Positions 10,096-19,781 of a DNA stretch of 64,000 bases are shown here, in pieces. The position numbers and the translations under genes were made by a program. Under the pieces are notes generated by a model. That model saw only the letters and a list, made by a program, of their open reading frames with translations, was not told the DNA's origin and did no database searches. The stretch comes from Martelella limonii (GTDB lineage Bacteria; Pseudomonadota; Alphaproteobacteria; Rhizobiales; Rhizobiaceae): positions 62,001 through 126,000 of the forward strand of contig NZ_JABUOU010000009.1 of assembly GCF_013344475.1 (NCBI RefSeq), given 5' to 3'. Position 1 is the stretch's first letter, and every line of letters starts with the position of its first letter.

Positions 10096-11037
10096 ATGAG
10101 CGCACGCAAAATCATCATCGATACCGATCCCGGTCAGGACGACGCAGCCGCGATCATGCTGGCGCTTGCAAGCGAGGACGAGATCGAGGTTCTGGGGATC
10201 ACAGCCGTCGCCGGCAATGTGCCGCTCGACAAGACCGAACGCAATGCCCGGATCGTCTGCGAACTTTCCGGCCGCTCCGACATCAAGGTTTTTGCCGGCT
10301 GCGACAAGCCCATGCGCCGCCCGCTGATCACCGCCGAGCATGTGCACGGCAAGACCGGCCTCGATGGTCCCGAGCTTGACGAGCCGACCATGGCGCTTGC
10401 CGATGGCCATGCCGTCGATTTCATCATCGAGACGCTGCGCAGCGCGCCGGAAAAGACGGTCACGCTCTGCACGCTCGGACCGCTCACCAATATCGGCACG
10501 GCGCTTGAAAAGGCCCCCGATATTGCCGGGCGGGTGCAGGAAATCGTGATGATGGGCGGCGGCTACTTCGAGGGCGGCAACATCACGCCGTCCGCAGAAT
10601 TCAACATCTATGTCGATCCGGAAGCAGCCGAGATCGTGTTCCGCTCGGGTATCCCGATCGTGATGATGCCGCTCGACGTCACCCATCAGCTGCTCTGCCT
10701 CAAGGAGCGCGTCGACCGCATCGATGCCATCGGCCGTCCGGCCGCGCAGGCGATCGCCGCGATGCTGCGGTTTTACGAGCGCTTCGATGTCGAGAAATAC
10801 GGCTCCGATGGCGGACCGCTGCATGATCCGACGGTCACGGCCTATCTCGTCAAGCCGGAACTGTTCTCCGGCCGCCACTGCAATGTCGAGATCGAAACCC
10901 AGTCCGAGCTGACGCTCGGTGCGACCGTGATCGACTGGTGGCGGGTGACCGATCGCAAGCCGAATGCGCTCGTCATCGGCAAGGCCGATGCCGACGGGTT
11001 CTTCGCGCTTCTGACCGAGCGGCTGTCGCGGCTTTGA
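10096..11037 (+). CDS. Inosine-uridine preferring nucleoside hydrolase family protein
   Basis: Cleaves ribonucleosides to base plus ribose. The N-terminal Ca2+-binding motif KIIIDTDPGQDDAAAIM is the family signature (DxDxxxDD). VTLCTLGPLTNIGTAL, MMGGGYFEGGN and SAEFNIYVDPEAA follow, and the C-terminal catalytic region has HDPTVTAYL. ATG 10096 is used; the upstream frame overlaps the promoter region. At 313 residues it is a standard IUNH. A weak promoter-like TTGACA sits at 10036. Substrate preference among purine and pyrimidine nucleosides cannot be read from the sequence. Confidence 0.93.
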   Translation: MSARKIIIDTDPGQDDAAAIMLALASEDEIEVLGITAVAGNVPLDKTERNARIVCELSGRSDIKVFAGCDKPMRRPLITAEHVHGKTGLDGPELDEPTMALADGHAVDFIIETLRSAPEKTVTLCTLGPLTNIGTALEKAPDIAGRVQEIVMMGGGYFEGGNITPSAEFNIYVDPEAAEIVFRSGIPIVMMPLDVTHQLLCLKERVDRIDAIGRPAAQAIAAMLRFYERFDVEKYGSDGGPLHDPTVTAYLVKPELFSGRHCNVEIETQSELTLGATVIDWWRVTDRKPNALVIGKADADGFFALLTERLSRL

Positions 11038-11040
11038 ACT

Positions 11041-12345
11041 TCAGCGGCCCGAAAGCTTTTCGGGCCGCGGTCCGCCATGGGCCCAGTCGAGCAATTCGAC
11101 CGTGTGCAGGATCGGTGTCGCTGTGCCGCTCGCAATCTGGGTGATGCAGCCGATATTGCCGGTGGCGATCACATCGGGCTTGAGGGCCGTGATGTTCCTG
11201 ACCTTCCTGGCCTTCAGCTTCTCCGAAATCTCCGGCTGCATGATGTTGTAGGTGCCCGCTGAGCCGCAGCAGAGATGTCCCTCCGCAGGTTCCCTGACGG
11301 CGAATCCTGCGCTTTCCAGCAGCAGCTTCGGCACGGCCTTGATCTGCTGGCCGTGCTGCATCGAACAGGCGGAGTGATAGGCGACGGTGATGTTCTTTCG
11401 CGGCTGGTCCTCAAGCCCAAGCGTTGCAAGATATTCGGTAATGTCCTTTGCAAGCCCCGAAATCCGCGCCGCCTTTTCGGCATAGGCGGGATCAAGCGCG
11501 AGCATGTGGCCATAATCCTTGATCGTGGTGCCGCAACCGGACGCGGTGATGATGATGGCGTCAAGGCCGCCGGCATCGGCTTCGCGGGTCCAGACATCGA
11601 CATTGCGGCGGGCTTCGGCAAGCGCCTGCTCCTCGCGGCCCATATGGTGCACCAGCGCGCCGCAGCAGCCTTCGCCCTCCGGCACGATCACTTCGATGCC
11701 AAGCCGGGTCAGGAGGCGGACGGTGGCCTCGTTGATCGCAGGATCGAGAACGGATTGCGCGCAGCCGGTCAGAAGCGCCACGCGGCCGCGCCGTTCGCCC
11801 TTTGCCTCGTGCGCGCCGGGGCTGGAGACCGGTGAGCGGGCAGGCAGGCGGCGCGGTGCAAGCTTCAGCATGGCCTCGAACGGCTTCAGCGCCTCGCTGC
11901 CCGAGAAAAGCCCGGCGAAGGGCCGGCCGAGGCGGGCGAGCCCGAGCGCTGCGCGAAAACGGGCGGGGTAGGGCAGGACCGCTGCCAGCACGGCGCGGGT
12001 GAAGCGGTTGAGCGCCGGACGCCTGTAGGTCTTTTCGATATGGACCCGGGCGTGGTCGACCAGATGCATGTAATCGACCCCGGAAGGACAGGTGCTGACA
12101 CAGGAAAGGCAGGAGAGGCAGCGATCGATATGGGTAACCGTTTCCCTGTCCGCCGGCCGGTCATTCTCCAGCATGTCCTTGATCAGGTAGATCCGCCCGC
12201 GCGGACTGTCGAGCTCGTTGCCAAGCGTCACATAGGTCGGACAGGTGGCGGTGCAGAAGCCGCAATGCACGCATTTGCGCAGGATGGATTCGGCTTCTGC
12301 GACCTTCGGATCGGCAAGCTGGGCGAGCGAAAAACCGGTTTGCAT
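11041..12345 (-). CDS. glcF: Glycolate oxidase iron-sulfur subunit GlcF
   Basis: Electron-transfer subunit of membrane-associated glycolate oxidase (glycolate to glyoxylate). Two 4Fe-4S motifs are present: CVHCGFCTATCP with C25, C28, C31 and C35, and CLSCLSCVSTCP near residue 80. Two CCG domains follow (EGCCGALVHHMG and LCCGSAGTYNI), typical of GlcF/heterodisulfide reductase-like subunits. It is last in the glcD-glcE-membrane protein-glcF operon, 3 bp after the small membrane gene. Full length at 434 residues. Confidence 0.95.
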   Translation of the reverse strand: MQTGFSLAQLADPKVAEAESILRKCVHCGFCTATCPTYVTLGNELDSPRGRIYLIKDMLENDRPADRETVTHIDRCLSCLSCVSTCPSGVDYMHLVDHARVHIEKTYRRPALNRFTRAVLAAVLPYPARFRAALGLARLGRPFAGLFSGSEALKPFEAMLKLAPRRLPARSPVSSPGAHEAKGERRGRVALLTGCAQSVLDPAINEATVRLLTRLGIEVIVPEGEGCCGALVHHMGREEQALAEARRNVDVWTREADAGGLDAIIITASGCGTTIKDYGHMLALDPAYAEKAARISGLAKDITEYLATLGLEDQPRKNITVAYHSACSMQHGQQIKAVPKLLLESAGFAVREPAEGHLCCGSAGTYNIMQPEISEKLKARKVRNITALKPDVIATGNIGCITQIASGTATPILHTVELLDWAHGGPRPEKLSGR

Positions 12346-12348
12346 CGA

Positions 12349-12726
12349 TCAGATCAGCCAGCTCTGAGGATTTGAAATCGGTTCGTTGCGGGTAACCTTC
12401 TGCAGGCCGACCAGCACGCGGGCGATCACCCAGACGCCGGTGACGATGAAACCGACGAAGCCTATCAGAAGCAGGGTGAGGATCGTCGAGACGACCGCCA
12501 TCGCAAGCGCGATCCAGAAGGTGCGGATCGCCCAGGTGTAATGCGTCTGGAGCCATGCTTCGGCCTTGCCCCGGTTCATATAGGCGGAAATCAGCCCGAT
12601 GACGCTGGCGACGACCACGAGGAAGCTCACCAGATAGAGGATATAGATCAGGATGATGTTGTTGCGGGTCGGGTCCATCCAGCCGTCGCCGAAGCGCTTG
12701 GGCGGCTCGTATTGCGGATCGCTCAT
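12349..12726 (-). CDS. Small DUF4870-like membrane protein inside the glc operon
   Basis: A 125-residue protein with three to four hydrophobic segments (about residues 25-48, 66-84 and 85-110), a GDGWMDPTRNNIILIYILYL start and an HYTWAIRTFW segment. These resemble the DUF4870/Tic20-like small membrane family. It is wedged between glcE and glcF: its ATG overlaps the glcE stop (ATGA), and glcF starts 3 bp after its stop. So it is translated with the glycolate oxidase subunits. A role in membrane attachment of the complex or glycolate transport is possible but only inferred from position. Confidence 0.8.
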   Translation of the reverse strand: MSDPQYEPPKRFGDGWMDPTRNNIILIYILYLVSFLVVVASVIGLISAYMNRGKAEAWLQTHYTWAIRTFWIALAMAVVSTILTLLLIGFVGFIVTGVWVIARVLVGLQKVTRNEPISNPQSWLI

Positions 12727-13946
12727 GCGGTCATCTCCTGTCTTGCCATCTTGCCGGGGCTGAAAATCCCCTTCGGGTCCAGTTTCATGCGAATGCGGGC
12801 TTCAAGCGCCGCAACTGCGGGTGGCTGCGGCTCGAAGGCGGGGGTCTCGGCGCGGGTCTGCGGATCGGCGCGCATCAGCGTTGCATGTCCGCCGCCGTGA
12901 TGGGCAATCAGCCTGCGCAGCGCCTTATCCTCGGCTGGGCCATCCATGCGCATCCAGATCAGTCCGCCCTGCCAGTCGTAAAACGCATCGACGGCCGCCC
13001 CAAGCCGCATCGTACCGACGAGATCGGCTGCGACCGACGGCGTGACGCTGACACGCCAGAGCGGACGCTGCGATCCGTCCTGGTAGGGAGCGACATCGCG
13101 GATCTCGCGCCACAGCGTCTTCGTGTCGTCATCGCCGAGCCGCGCAAGCGGACCGAAGTGTTCGGCGTAGGCGACAAGCTTTTCAAGGCGCGCCGACACC
13201 GAAGCAGGCAGGCCCTCAAGCCGCAGGCAGGTGGCGCTGTCACCCGTCAGCCGGCCATCGAGAAAAGCGGAGCGCACGCTGTAGGGCAGGTGGGCGGCAC
13301 CCGATACCTCAACCGAAAGCGCCATCGCCGCCGCCATCAGCCTGATTGCGTCCTCCTCGGCAAGATCCGAGACGATCAGCGTTGCAGATGCCTTGGGGGC
13401 GGGCAGAACCTTGAAGGTCACCTCTGTCAGAAAACCGAGCGTGCCGTGGGAGCCGGCCAGAAGTCTTGAGAGATCGAGCCCGGTGACGTTCTTCATCACG
13501 CGTCCGCCGGCACGCACCGTCTCGCCGCATCCGTTGATGAAGCGGATGCCGAGCAGGTGGTCGCGGGCGGCACCCGCAAGCGCAAACCGGCGGGGGCCGG
13601 AGACATTTGCGGCAAACACGCCGCCGATTGTCGGCGTGCCTGACGTGGCCATGATGCCGCGATGGTCCATGGGCTCGAAGGCGAGGTACTGGCCGTTTGC
13701 GGCAAGGGCCGCCTCGATCTCGGCGACCGGCGTGCCGGCCATCGCCGTCATCACCATTTCGGCGGGCTCATAGGCGACGATGCCGGAAAGCGCTCGGGCG
13801 GAAAGCGTGGTTGCCGCCTCGACCGGATTGCCGAAACCGGTGCGGGTATTGCCGCCGCAAAGACGCAGCGGCGTGCCGGTCTCAAAATGGCTGGCGATGA
13901 TCGCGGCGGCCTCGGCCTCGGTGTCGGGCGTCAAAAGCTCAGTCAT
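12723..13946 (-). CDS. glcE: Glycolate oxidase FAD-binding subunit GlcE
   Basis: FAD-linked subunit paired with GlcD. The N-terminal FAD_binding_4 domain contains LRLCGGNTRTGFGNPVEAAT and FAANVSGPRRFALAGAARD, the flavin pyrophosphate contacts, and RVMKNVTGLDLSRLLAGSHG further on. The start overlaps the glcD end by 8 bp, showing translational coupling. Length (407) matches rhizobial GlcE. The C-terminal half (PGKMARQEM at the end) is the oxidase C-terminal part. Confidence 0.94.
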   Translation of the reverse strand: MTELLTPDTEAEAAAIIASHFETGTPLRLCGGNTRTGFGNPVEAATTLSARALSGIVAYEPAEMVMTAMAGTPVAEIEAALAANGQYLAFEPMDHRGIMATSGTPTIGGVFAANVSGPRRFALAGAARDHLLGIRFINGCGETVRAGGRVMKNVTGLDLSRLLAGSHGTLGFLTEVTFKVLPAPKASATLIVSDLAEEDAIRLMAAAMALSVEVSGAAHLPYSVRSAFLDGRLTGDSATCLRLEGLPASVSARLEKLVAYAEHFGPLARLGDDDTKTLWREIRDVAPYQDGSQRPLWRVSVTPSVAADLVGTMRLGAAVDAFYDWQGGLIWMRMDGPAEDKALRRLIAHHGGGHATLMRADPQTRAETPAFEPQPPAVAALEARIRMKLDPKGIFSPGKMARQEMTA

Positions 13947-15375
13947 TGCGCCCCTCCAGAGGAAACACCTTGGACGGGTTCAGCACCCAGGCGGGATCGA
14001 AGGCCGCGCGCACCGCCATCTGCTGGGCAAGGTCGGCCTCGCCATACTGGAAGCGCATCAGATCACGCTTCTCGATGCCGACACCATGCTCGCCGGTCAG
14101 GCATCCGCCTGCCTCCACGCAAAGCTTCAGGATTTCGGATCCTGCCTCTTCGGCGCGGGCGGCATCCTCCGGGTCGTTGATGTTATAGAGGATCAGCGGG
14201 TGCATGTTGCCGTCGCCGGCGTGGAACACATTGGCGACCCTGAGGCCGTAGCGATCGGTGATCTCGCTCGTTCGTCTCAGCACATAGGAGAGCTTGCTGA
14301 GCGGCACGGTGCCGTCCATGCAGATGTAGTCGGCAATGCGGCCGGTGGCGCCGAAGGCGGACTTGCGACCCTTCCAGATCAGCGCTGCCTCGGTTGCCGA
14401 CTGACTGCGGCGGATCGCCATCACGCCATGGGTTTCCGCAATCGCGATGATGCTCGCAAGCATCGCTTCCATTTCCTGTTCCGATCCTTCTACCTCGATG
14501 ATCAGAAGTGCTGCGGCATCGAGCGGATAGCCCGCATGGGCAAAGGCCTCGCAGATTTCGATGGCGGGCTTGTCCATGAACTCGATCGCGACGGGAATGA
14601 TGCCGGCGGCGATGATATCGGTCACGCAGGCGCCCGCACTTTCAGACGTCGGGAAGCCGAACAGAACAGGGCGCGCGCCTTCAGGCTTTGCCAGCAGGCG
14701 CACCGTGGCCTCGGTGATGATGCCGAGCTGGCCTTCAGAGCCGCAGACGAGCGCCATCAGGTCGAGATGGCCGCTGTCAAGCATCTTGCCGCCAAGCTCG
14801 ATGATCGTACCGTCGATCAGGACGATCTTGACGCCGAGCAGGTTATTGGTGGTGACGCCGTATTTCAGGCAGTGCGCGCCGCCGGAATTCATGCCGATAT
14901 TGCCGCCGATCGTGCAGGCAAGCTGGGAGCTTGGATCGGGCGCATAGAAGAAGCCTTCCGCGGTCACCGCTTCCGAGATCGCGATATTGGTGACGCCGGC
15001 CTCGACGACTGCAGCCCGGTTGGGCAGGTCGATATCGAGAATACGGTTCATCCGCGACAGGCCGAGTATGATCGCATCTTCCTGTCCGATCGCGCCGCCC
15101 GAAAGCGAGGTTCCGGCGCCGCGCGGCACGACGGGAATGGTGTTTTCGTGGCAATAGCGCAGCACGCGCGCGACATCTTCCGTTGTCTGCGGCAGACAGA
15201 CGGCAAGCGGAACGCGGTGATAGGCGAGAAAGGCATCGGTCTCGAACGGCACCAGTTCGCGCGGCTCATGCACCAGCGCATCGGCCGGCAGCAGGGCCTT
15301 CAGGTCTGAAATGATCGCGTCCCGCCGTGCCAGAATGCCGGCATCAGGTGCGCGAAATGCGATTGCGCCTGTCAA
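13939..15375 (-). CDS. glcD: Glycolate oxidase subunit GlcD
   Basis: Catalytic FAD subunit of glycolate oxidase, in the FAD-linked oxidase family with D-lactate dehydrogenases. VPRGAGTSLSGGAIG (about residue 97) is the FAD-binding loop and GCLTGEHGVGIEKRDLM near residue 430 is the C-terminal family signature. The start is TTG (complement 15375), supported by GGAGG 6 nt upstream; no in-frame ATG precedes the conserved region. It is first in the glc operon and divergent from a LysR gene, its most likely regulator. Confidence 0.95.
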   Translation of the reverse strand: MTGAIAFRAPDAGILARRDAIISDLKALLPADALVHEPRELVPFETDAFLAYHRVPLAVCLPQTTEDVARVLRYCHENTIPVVPRGAGTSLSGGAIGQEDAIILGLSRMNRILDIDLPNRAAVVEAGVTNIAISEAVTAEGFFYAPDPSSQLACTIGGNIGMNSGGAHCLKYGVTTNNLLGVKIVLIDGTIIELGGKMLDSGHLDLMALVCGSEGQLGIITEATVRLLAKPEGARPVLFGFPTSESAGACVTDIIAAGIIPVAIEFMDKPAIEICEAFAHAGYPLDAAALLIIEVEGSEQEMEAMLASIIAIAETHGVMAIRRSQSATEAALIWKGRKSAFGATGRIADYICMDGTVPLSKLSYVLRRTSEITDRYGLRVANVFHAGDGNMHPLILYNINDPEDAARAEEAGSEILKLCVEAGGCLTGEHGVGIEKRDLMRFQYGEADLAQQMAVRAAFDPAWVLNPSKVFPLEGRND

Positions 15376-15521
15376 TGGTGGCCTCCAGAGCGCGACCGGC
15401 CATCAGGCGTCGCGCAAAAACAAGGGATATGATCGTCACCCGCAAGGTCACTCTCTAACATTGGCTTGGCAGGGAGACAAATGCTAACACTTTTTCCGGT
15501 GCGGCAATAATCGTGGTGATT

Positions 15522-16427
15522 ATGAAAAATCTGCAGGATCTGGAAGTGTTTGCCGAGGTCGCTTCGACCGGGAGCATGAGCGAGGCGGGCAGGGCGCTCA
15601 GGCTTTCGCCCGCCGTGATATCCAAAAGCATCCGCCGTCTGGAAGAGCAGCTTGGGGTCAGGCTGCTCCAGCGAACCACAAGGATGGTCACGCTGACGGA
15701 AACCGGGCGCGGATTTTACGAGCGCCTGCTTCCGGTTCTCGCCGGTATGGAAGAGGCCGAGGCCTTTGTGGAAGGTCATGCCTCGGCGGTGCGCGGCAGG
15801 CTCAGGATTTCGGCGCCGACCTCCTTCGGCAGGCTCCACGTCGCGCCCCATCTTGCCGCTTTCATGAATGCGCATGAAGGCCTGGAGATCGAACTCATCC
15901 TCAGCGATTCCTTTGTCGATATCGTTGCCGACGGGTTCGATCTGGCGATCAGGATTGGCAATCTCGCCGATTCGACGCTGGTTGCCCGAAAGCTTGCGCC
16001 GGTGCGCCGGGTGTTGTGCGCATCGCGCGGCTATGTAGAGCGTCATGGGGCACCCGGGGACCTGAAGGCGCTGGAAGGCCATCTCTGCCTTCCCGCCCAT
16101 AATGGCGAGCCCTGGAAGCTGGAGGGTCCGGAGGGACCGGTCACCTTTCGACCGGTCGGTCGGCTTGCGACCAATTCCAGCGAGGTCGTCCGGGAGGCTG
16201 TGCTTGCAGGCATGGGGATCGCGCTGCGCTCAAGCTGGGATATCGGACCTGCGCTTGCGACGGGGGATCTGGTCCAGGTCTTGCCCGCGTACCGCAGCCC
16301 GGAAAATGTCGGCCTTTTTGCGGTTTACGCCTCGCGCAGCTTCTTGCCCGCCAAGGTGCGGCTGTTCATCGACTTTCTTGCAGAGCTCTACGGCCCGACC
16401 CCTTACTGGGATCGGGCCATATCCTAG
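15522..16427 (+). CDS. LysR-family transcriptional regulator
   Basis: LTTR with an N-terminal winged helix (residues about 1-60: LQDLEVFAEVASTGSMSEAGRALRLSPAVISKSI) and a substrate-binding domain to the end. ATG 15522 is preferred to GTG 15513 or 15516. It is divergent from glcD across about 146 bp, so regulation of glycolate oxidation is the natural hypothesis. E. coli uses a GntR-type GlcC for that role, so the regulator would be different here. The effector is unknown. Confidence 0.88.
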   Translation: MKNLQDLEVFAEVASTGSMSEAGRALRLSPAVISKSIRRLEEQLGVRLLQRTTRMVTLTETGRGFYERLLPVLAGMEEAEAFVEGHASAVRGRLRISAPTSFGRLHVAPHLAAFMNAHEGLEIELILSDSFVDIVADGFDLAIRIGNLADSTLVARKLAPVRRVLCASRGYVERHGAPGDLKALEGHLCLPAHNGEPWKLEGPEGPVTFRPVGRLATNSSEVVREAVLAGMGIALRSSWDIGPALATGDLVQVLPAYRSPENVGLFAVYASRSFLPAKVRLFIDFLAELYGPTPYWDRAIS

Positions 16428-16430
16428 ACG

Positions 16431-16595
16431 TCAGGCCACCACCAGTATGCCGGTCAGGAGTGCAATCAGGAGAACCGCAAGAACGACGAAGATCAGGATT
16501 TTAGCAATGCCGGCGGAAACGCCGGCAACTCCGCGAAAGCCCAGAAGGCTGGCGACGGCTGCGATGATCAGCAGAATCAGAATCCAGTGAAGCAT
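16431..16595 (-). CDS. DUF1328 small membrane protein (YtjA type)
   Basis: A 54-residue hydrophobic protein: MLHWILILLIIAAVASL, then GFRGVAGVSAGIAK, then a second strongly hydrophobic helix of about 20 residues ending LVVA. This two-helix layout with a GFxGVAG loop is the DUF1328 family. The gene is below the size of most ORF calls, but codon use and a ribosome-binding site (AAAGG about 7 nt before ATG complement 16595) support it. It ends 3 bp from the convergent LysR stop. The family is often stress-inducible; no function is known. Confidence 0.85.
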   Translation of the reverse strand: MLHWILILLIIAAVASLLGFRGVAGVSAGIAKILIFVVLAVLLIALLTGILVVA

Positions 16596-16851
16596 GATGT
16601 GGCCTTTCGAATATTAGCAAAATCAATAGCTATGCCAGACAACGGTGGCGAACGCCTTTAAGTTCCCCACCCTCACGAAGGGCTTGACATATGGCCCGTG
16701 CGCGGCCGATCCTTCGTTTGACCGCGCGTGCAAACGAATTTCACAAAATCTTCACGCGCCCGTAAAATTTCGAATGCAACTTCGTGTTACAAGATACGAT
16801 CCTGTGAATGGCGCCCCTGGTTGGCGATTGTGATTCGGCGGAAGGAAGAGG

Positions 16852-17316
16852 ATGGCCAAGGGTGAAAATCCGGCTGACGGCGAGGCTGAGGCCCGCCAGC
16901 AGTATGCAGCGCTCTGCTATCGTCTGGCCAAGTCCAAGAAGAAGAAAACCATTGAGGTTCTGCTGATCACCAGCCGCGATACCGGGCGCTGGGTGACGCC
17001 GAAAGGCTGGCCGATGGCCAACAAGGCGCCGCATGAAGTGGCCGAGCGCGAGGCCTATGAGGAAGCCGGTATCAAGGGCAGGATTTCCGACAAGCCGGTT
17101 GGCAATTTCCGCTACCTGAAGCGCCTCAACGATGGGTCGGCCGTGCCATGTGTGGTTGAGTTGTTTCCGCTGCTGGTCCGCAAGGCGAAGGCACGCTTTC
17201 CCGAGCGCGATGAACGCGTGCGCAAATGGGCGACGCCGGAGCAGGCCGCGGAAATGGTCGATGAGTATGAGCTGAAAACGCTGCTGATGGATTTCGCGGG
17301 CAGCATCAGCCCCTGA
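16852..17316 (+). CDS. Nudix hydrolase, diphosphoinositol-polyphosphate phosphohydrolase-like
   Basis: One Nudix domain. The box runs [23 protein letters not shown], giving REUxEExGU in full while the Glu expected seven positions in is Lys; that change is common in this KGWP subgroup of alphaproteobacterial Nudix proteins. The segment RWVTPKGWP is the subgroup hallmark, resembling DIPP/Ap(n)A hydrolases. 154 residues, no signal peptide. It lies 157 bp upstream of rsmE on the same strand. The substrate (diadenosine polyphosphate, inositol pyrophosphate-like or other) cannot be decided. Confidence 0.9.
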   Translation: MAKGENPADGEAEARQQYAALCYRLAKSKKKKTIEVLLITSRDTGRWVTPKGWPMANKAPHEVAEREAYEEAGIKGRISDKPVGNFRYLKRLNDGSAVPCVVELFPLLVRKAKARFPERDERVRKWATPEQAAEMVDEYELKTLLMDFAGSISP

Positions 17317-17473
17317 GCGCAACGCCTGCGCCTTCGCGGCGCCGCGTTTGTCGTGCCTGTCCTGCAAAACCGCCGATGGTTGCTCCGCCCCGCCTTGCCG
17401 TGCAAGAACACCGATGCGCCGAAGATGGCGCGCGTGTTTCTTCATTCGATACGATCCTTCACGAGCCTTGCCC

Positions 17474-18211
17474 ATGCGCGCAAATTACCGCCTGCAACGT
17501 CTTTTTCTCGAAGCCGATCTTGGCGCTCACGCCGAGATCGAGGCCGACAAGAACCAGTTCCACTATCTCGCCCATGTGCTGCGCGCCGAAGAAGGGCTTG
17601 AGCTTCTCGCCTTCAACGGGCGGGATGGCGAATGGCTGATGCGGGTGACCTTTCCGACGCGCAAGAAGATCACCCTCGTCGCGGTGGAGCAGACCCGTCC
17701 CCAGCCTGCGCGGCCCGACCTTCATTACCTGTTTGCGCCGCTCAAGACCGGACGCATGGATTACATGGTGCAGAAGGCGGTGGAGATGGGGGCCGGCATC
17801 ATTCAGCCGGTCATGACCCGCCACGTACAGGGCAAGCCTGCCAAGAGCGAGCGCCTGGAAGCCAATATCATCGAGGCTGCCGAACAGTGCGGCGTGCTGA
17901 GCGTGCCGGAGCTTCGCGAACCTCAGCGGCTCGAGGATATCCTCGATGCCTGGCCTGCCGACCGGCATCTGATCTTCTGCGATGAGGGGGCGGAAAGCCA
18001 GAACCCTATCGATGCGCTAAGGGCGGTCGAAGCTGAGAAGCTGGCGCTGATCGTCGGTCCCGAGGGCGGTTTTTCGGAAGAGGAGCGGGCGCTGTTGCGC
18101 GGACTTTCCTTCGTCACGGCGATCCCTCTGGGTCCGAGAATTCTGAGAGCCGATACCGCGGCTGTCGCAGCGCTTGCCGTCATCCAGGCAACAATCGGCG
18201 ACTGGCGCTAG
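17474..18211 (+). CDS. rsmE: 16S rRNA (uracil1498-N3)-methyltransferase RsmE
   Basis: SPOUT-class enzyme methylating U1498 of 16S rRNA. An N-terminal PUA-like domain (residues about 1-70: [14 protein letters not shown]) is followed by the SPOUT knot domain with [13 protein letters not shown] and the [13 protein letters not shown] end. ATG 17474 ([11 protein letters not shown]) gives 245 residues, the usual size; the longer upstream frame has no family similarity. It lies upstream of gshA, as in rhizobia. Confidence 0.95.
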   Translation: MRANYRLQRLFLEADLGAHAEIEADKNQFHYLAHVLRAEEGLELLAFNGRDGEWLMRVTFPTRKKITLVAVEQTRPQPARPDLHYLFAPLKTGRMDYMVQKAVEMGAGIIQPVMTRHVQGKPAKSERLEANIIEAAEQCGVLSVPELREPQRLEDILDAWPADRHLIFCDEGAESQNPIDALRAVEAEKLALIVGPEGGFSEEERALLRGLSFVTAIPLGPRILRADTAAVAALAVIQATIGDWR

Positions 18212-18346
18212 GGGCGTGCGGCACCAAACGTGATCGCGGGGCGTTTATAAGCCAATCAAAGAAATTGACTTGATCGGACCTTGGATACGGTCCATGAGCG
18301 AGTTGCGCCCGTTTCGGGTGCGTGCTGGAATAACGAGGAAGCTTGC

Positions 18347-19720
18347 ATGGCCCGTGATACGTCCGACGGGACACCGATTACCGCGAAGGCGGAGCTGGTT
18401 GAACATCTTGAAGCCGGCTGCAAGCCCGAGTCCGATTTTCGCATCGGGACCGAGCATGAGAAATTCCCGTTCTTCAAGGCCGACAATTCGCCCGTGCCCT
18501 ATGAGGGTGAGCGGTCGATCTCGGCAATCCTGAAGGGGATGCAGGGAAAGCTCGGCTGGGACGCCATCATGGATGGCGACAATATCATCGGTCTTTCCGA
18601 GCCTTCCGGCATGGGCGCGATTTCGCTGGAGCCCGGCGGACAGTTCGAACTTTCCGGCGCCGCGCTGAAGACGCTGCATGAAACCTGCCGCGAGTCGAAC
18701 CGACATCTGGCCGTGCTGCGCGGCGTTGCCGAGCCCATGGGCATCGGTTTCCTGGGCATTGGCGGCAGCCCGAAATGGACGCGCGCGGAAACGCCGCGCA
18801 TGCCGAAATCCCGCTATGACATCATGACCCGCTACATGCCGAAGGTCGGCACCCAGGGTCTCGACATGATGTACCGCACCTGCACGATCCAGGTGAATGT
18901 CGATTTCTCTTCCGAGACCGACATGCGCCGCAAGATGGCGCTGTCTCAGAAGCTGCAGCCGCTTTCCACCGCGCTGTTCGCCTCTTCGCCCTTTACCGAA
19001 GGCAAGCTCAACGGCCTCCTGTCCTGGCGCGGCGATATCTGGCGCGACACCGACAACAACCGCGCAGGCCTGCTCGATTTCGCCTTCGGCGAGGATTTCG
19101 GTTTCGAGCGCTATGTCGACTGGGCGCTCGACGTGCCGATGTATTTCATCATCCGCGATGGCCGCTACCGCGATTGTACCGACATCACCTTCCGCCAGTT
19201 CATGAATGGGGCGCTGAAGGGCGAGATCGCGGAGTGGCAGCCGACCATGGGCGACTGGACCAACCATCTCTCGACGCTGTTTCCCGATGTCCGGCTGAAG
19301 CGCTTCCTGGAAATGCGCGGCGCCGACGGCGGCACCTGGCGGCGCATCTGCGCCCTGCCGTCCTTCTGGGTCGGCCTGCTTTACGATCACGGCGCGATGG
19401 ACGAGGCCGAGCAGCTGACGGCGGACTGGGCGATTGCCGATATCCACCGTCTGCGCGACGAGGTTCCGCGGCTTGCGCTGAAGGCGGAGCTCGGTGGGCG
19501 CAGCCTCGTCGATATTGCCCGCGATGTCGTCGCGATCGCCCGCAAGGGCCTGAAATCCCGTGGCAATCTCAACAGCGACGGTCAGGACGAAAGCGTCTTC
19601 CTCAATCCGCTCGATGAAATCGTCGCCAAGAAGACGACCTTCGCCGAAGATCTGCTGTCGCTCTATCACGGGCGCTGGAAGGGCTCGGTCGATCCGCTGT
19701 TCGAGGAATTCCAGTACTGA
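18347..19720 (+). CDS. gshA: Glutamate-cysteine ligase, plant/alphaproteobacterial type
   Basis: First step of glutathione synthesis. The sequence shows DFRIGTEHEKFPFFKADN (ATP/glutamate site near residue 35), GMGAISLEPGGQFELSGA, MYRTCTIQVNVDF and FCALPSFWVGLLY-like segments of the class used by plants and alphaproteobacteria. It is not the E. coli class. ATG 18347 follows ACGAGGAAG; 457 residues equals the rhizobial norm. Glutathione made by this enzyme would feed the GST encoded at 45.3-46.0 kb. Confidence 0.95.
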   Translation: MARDTSDGTPITAKAELVEHLEAGCKPESDFRIGTEHEKFPFFKADNSPVPYEGERSISAILKGMQGKLGWDAIMDGDNIIGLSEPSGMGAISLEPGGQFELSGAALKTLHETCRESNRHLAVLRGVAEPMGIGFLGIGGSPKWTRAETPRMPKSRYDIMTRYMPKVGTQGLDMMYRTCTIQVNVDFSSETDMRRKMALSQKLQPLSTALFASSPFTEGKLNGLLSWRGDIWRDTDNNRAGLLDFAFGEDFGFERYVDWALDVPMYFIIRDGRYRDCTDITFRQFMNGALKGEIAEWQPTMGDWTNHLSTLFPDVRLKRFLEMRGADGGTWRRICALPSFWVGLLYDHGAMDEAEQLTADWAIADIHRLRDEVPRLALKAELGGRSLVDIARDVVAIARKGLKSRGNLNSDGQDESVFLNPLDEIVAKKTTFAEDLLSLYHGRWKGSVDPLFEEFQY

Positions 19721-19781
19721 GTGGACGCTGCGCGTTGGGCAGTGTCGCGGTCGCCTGGAGTCTCGTCCGTATTGAACGATC

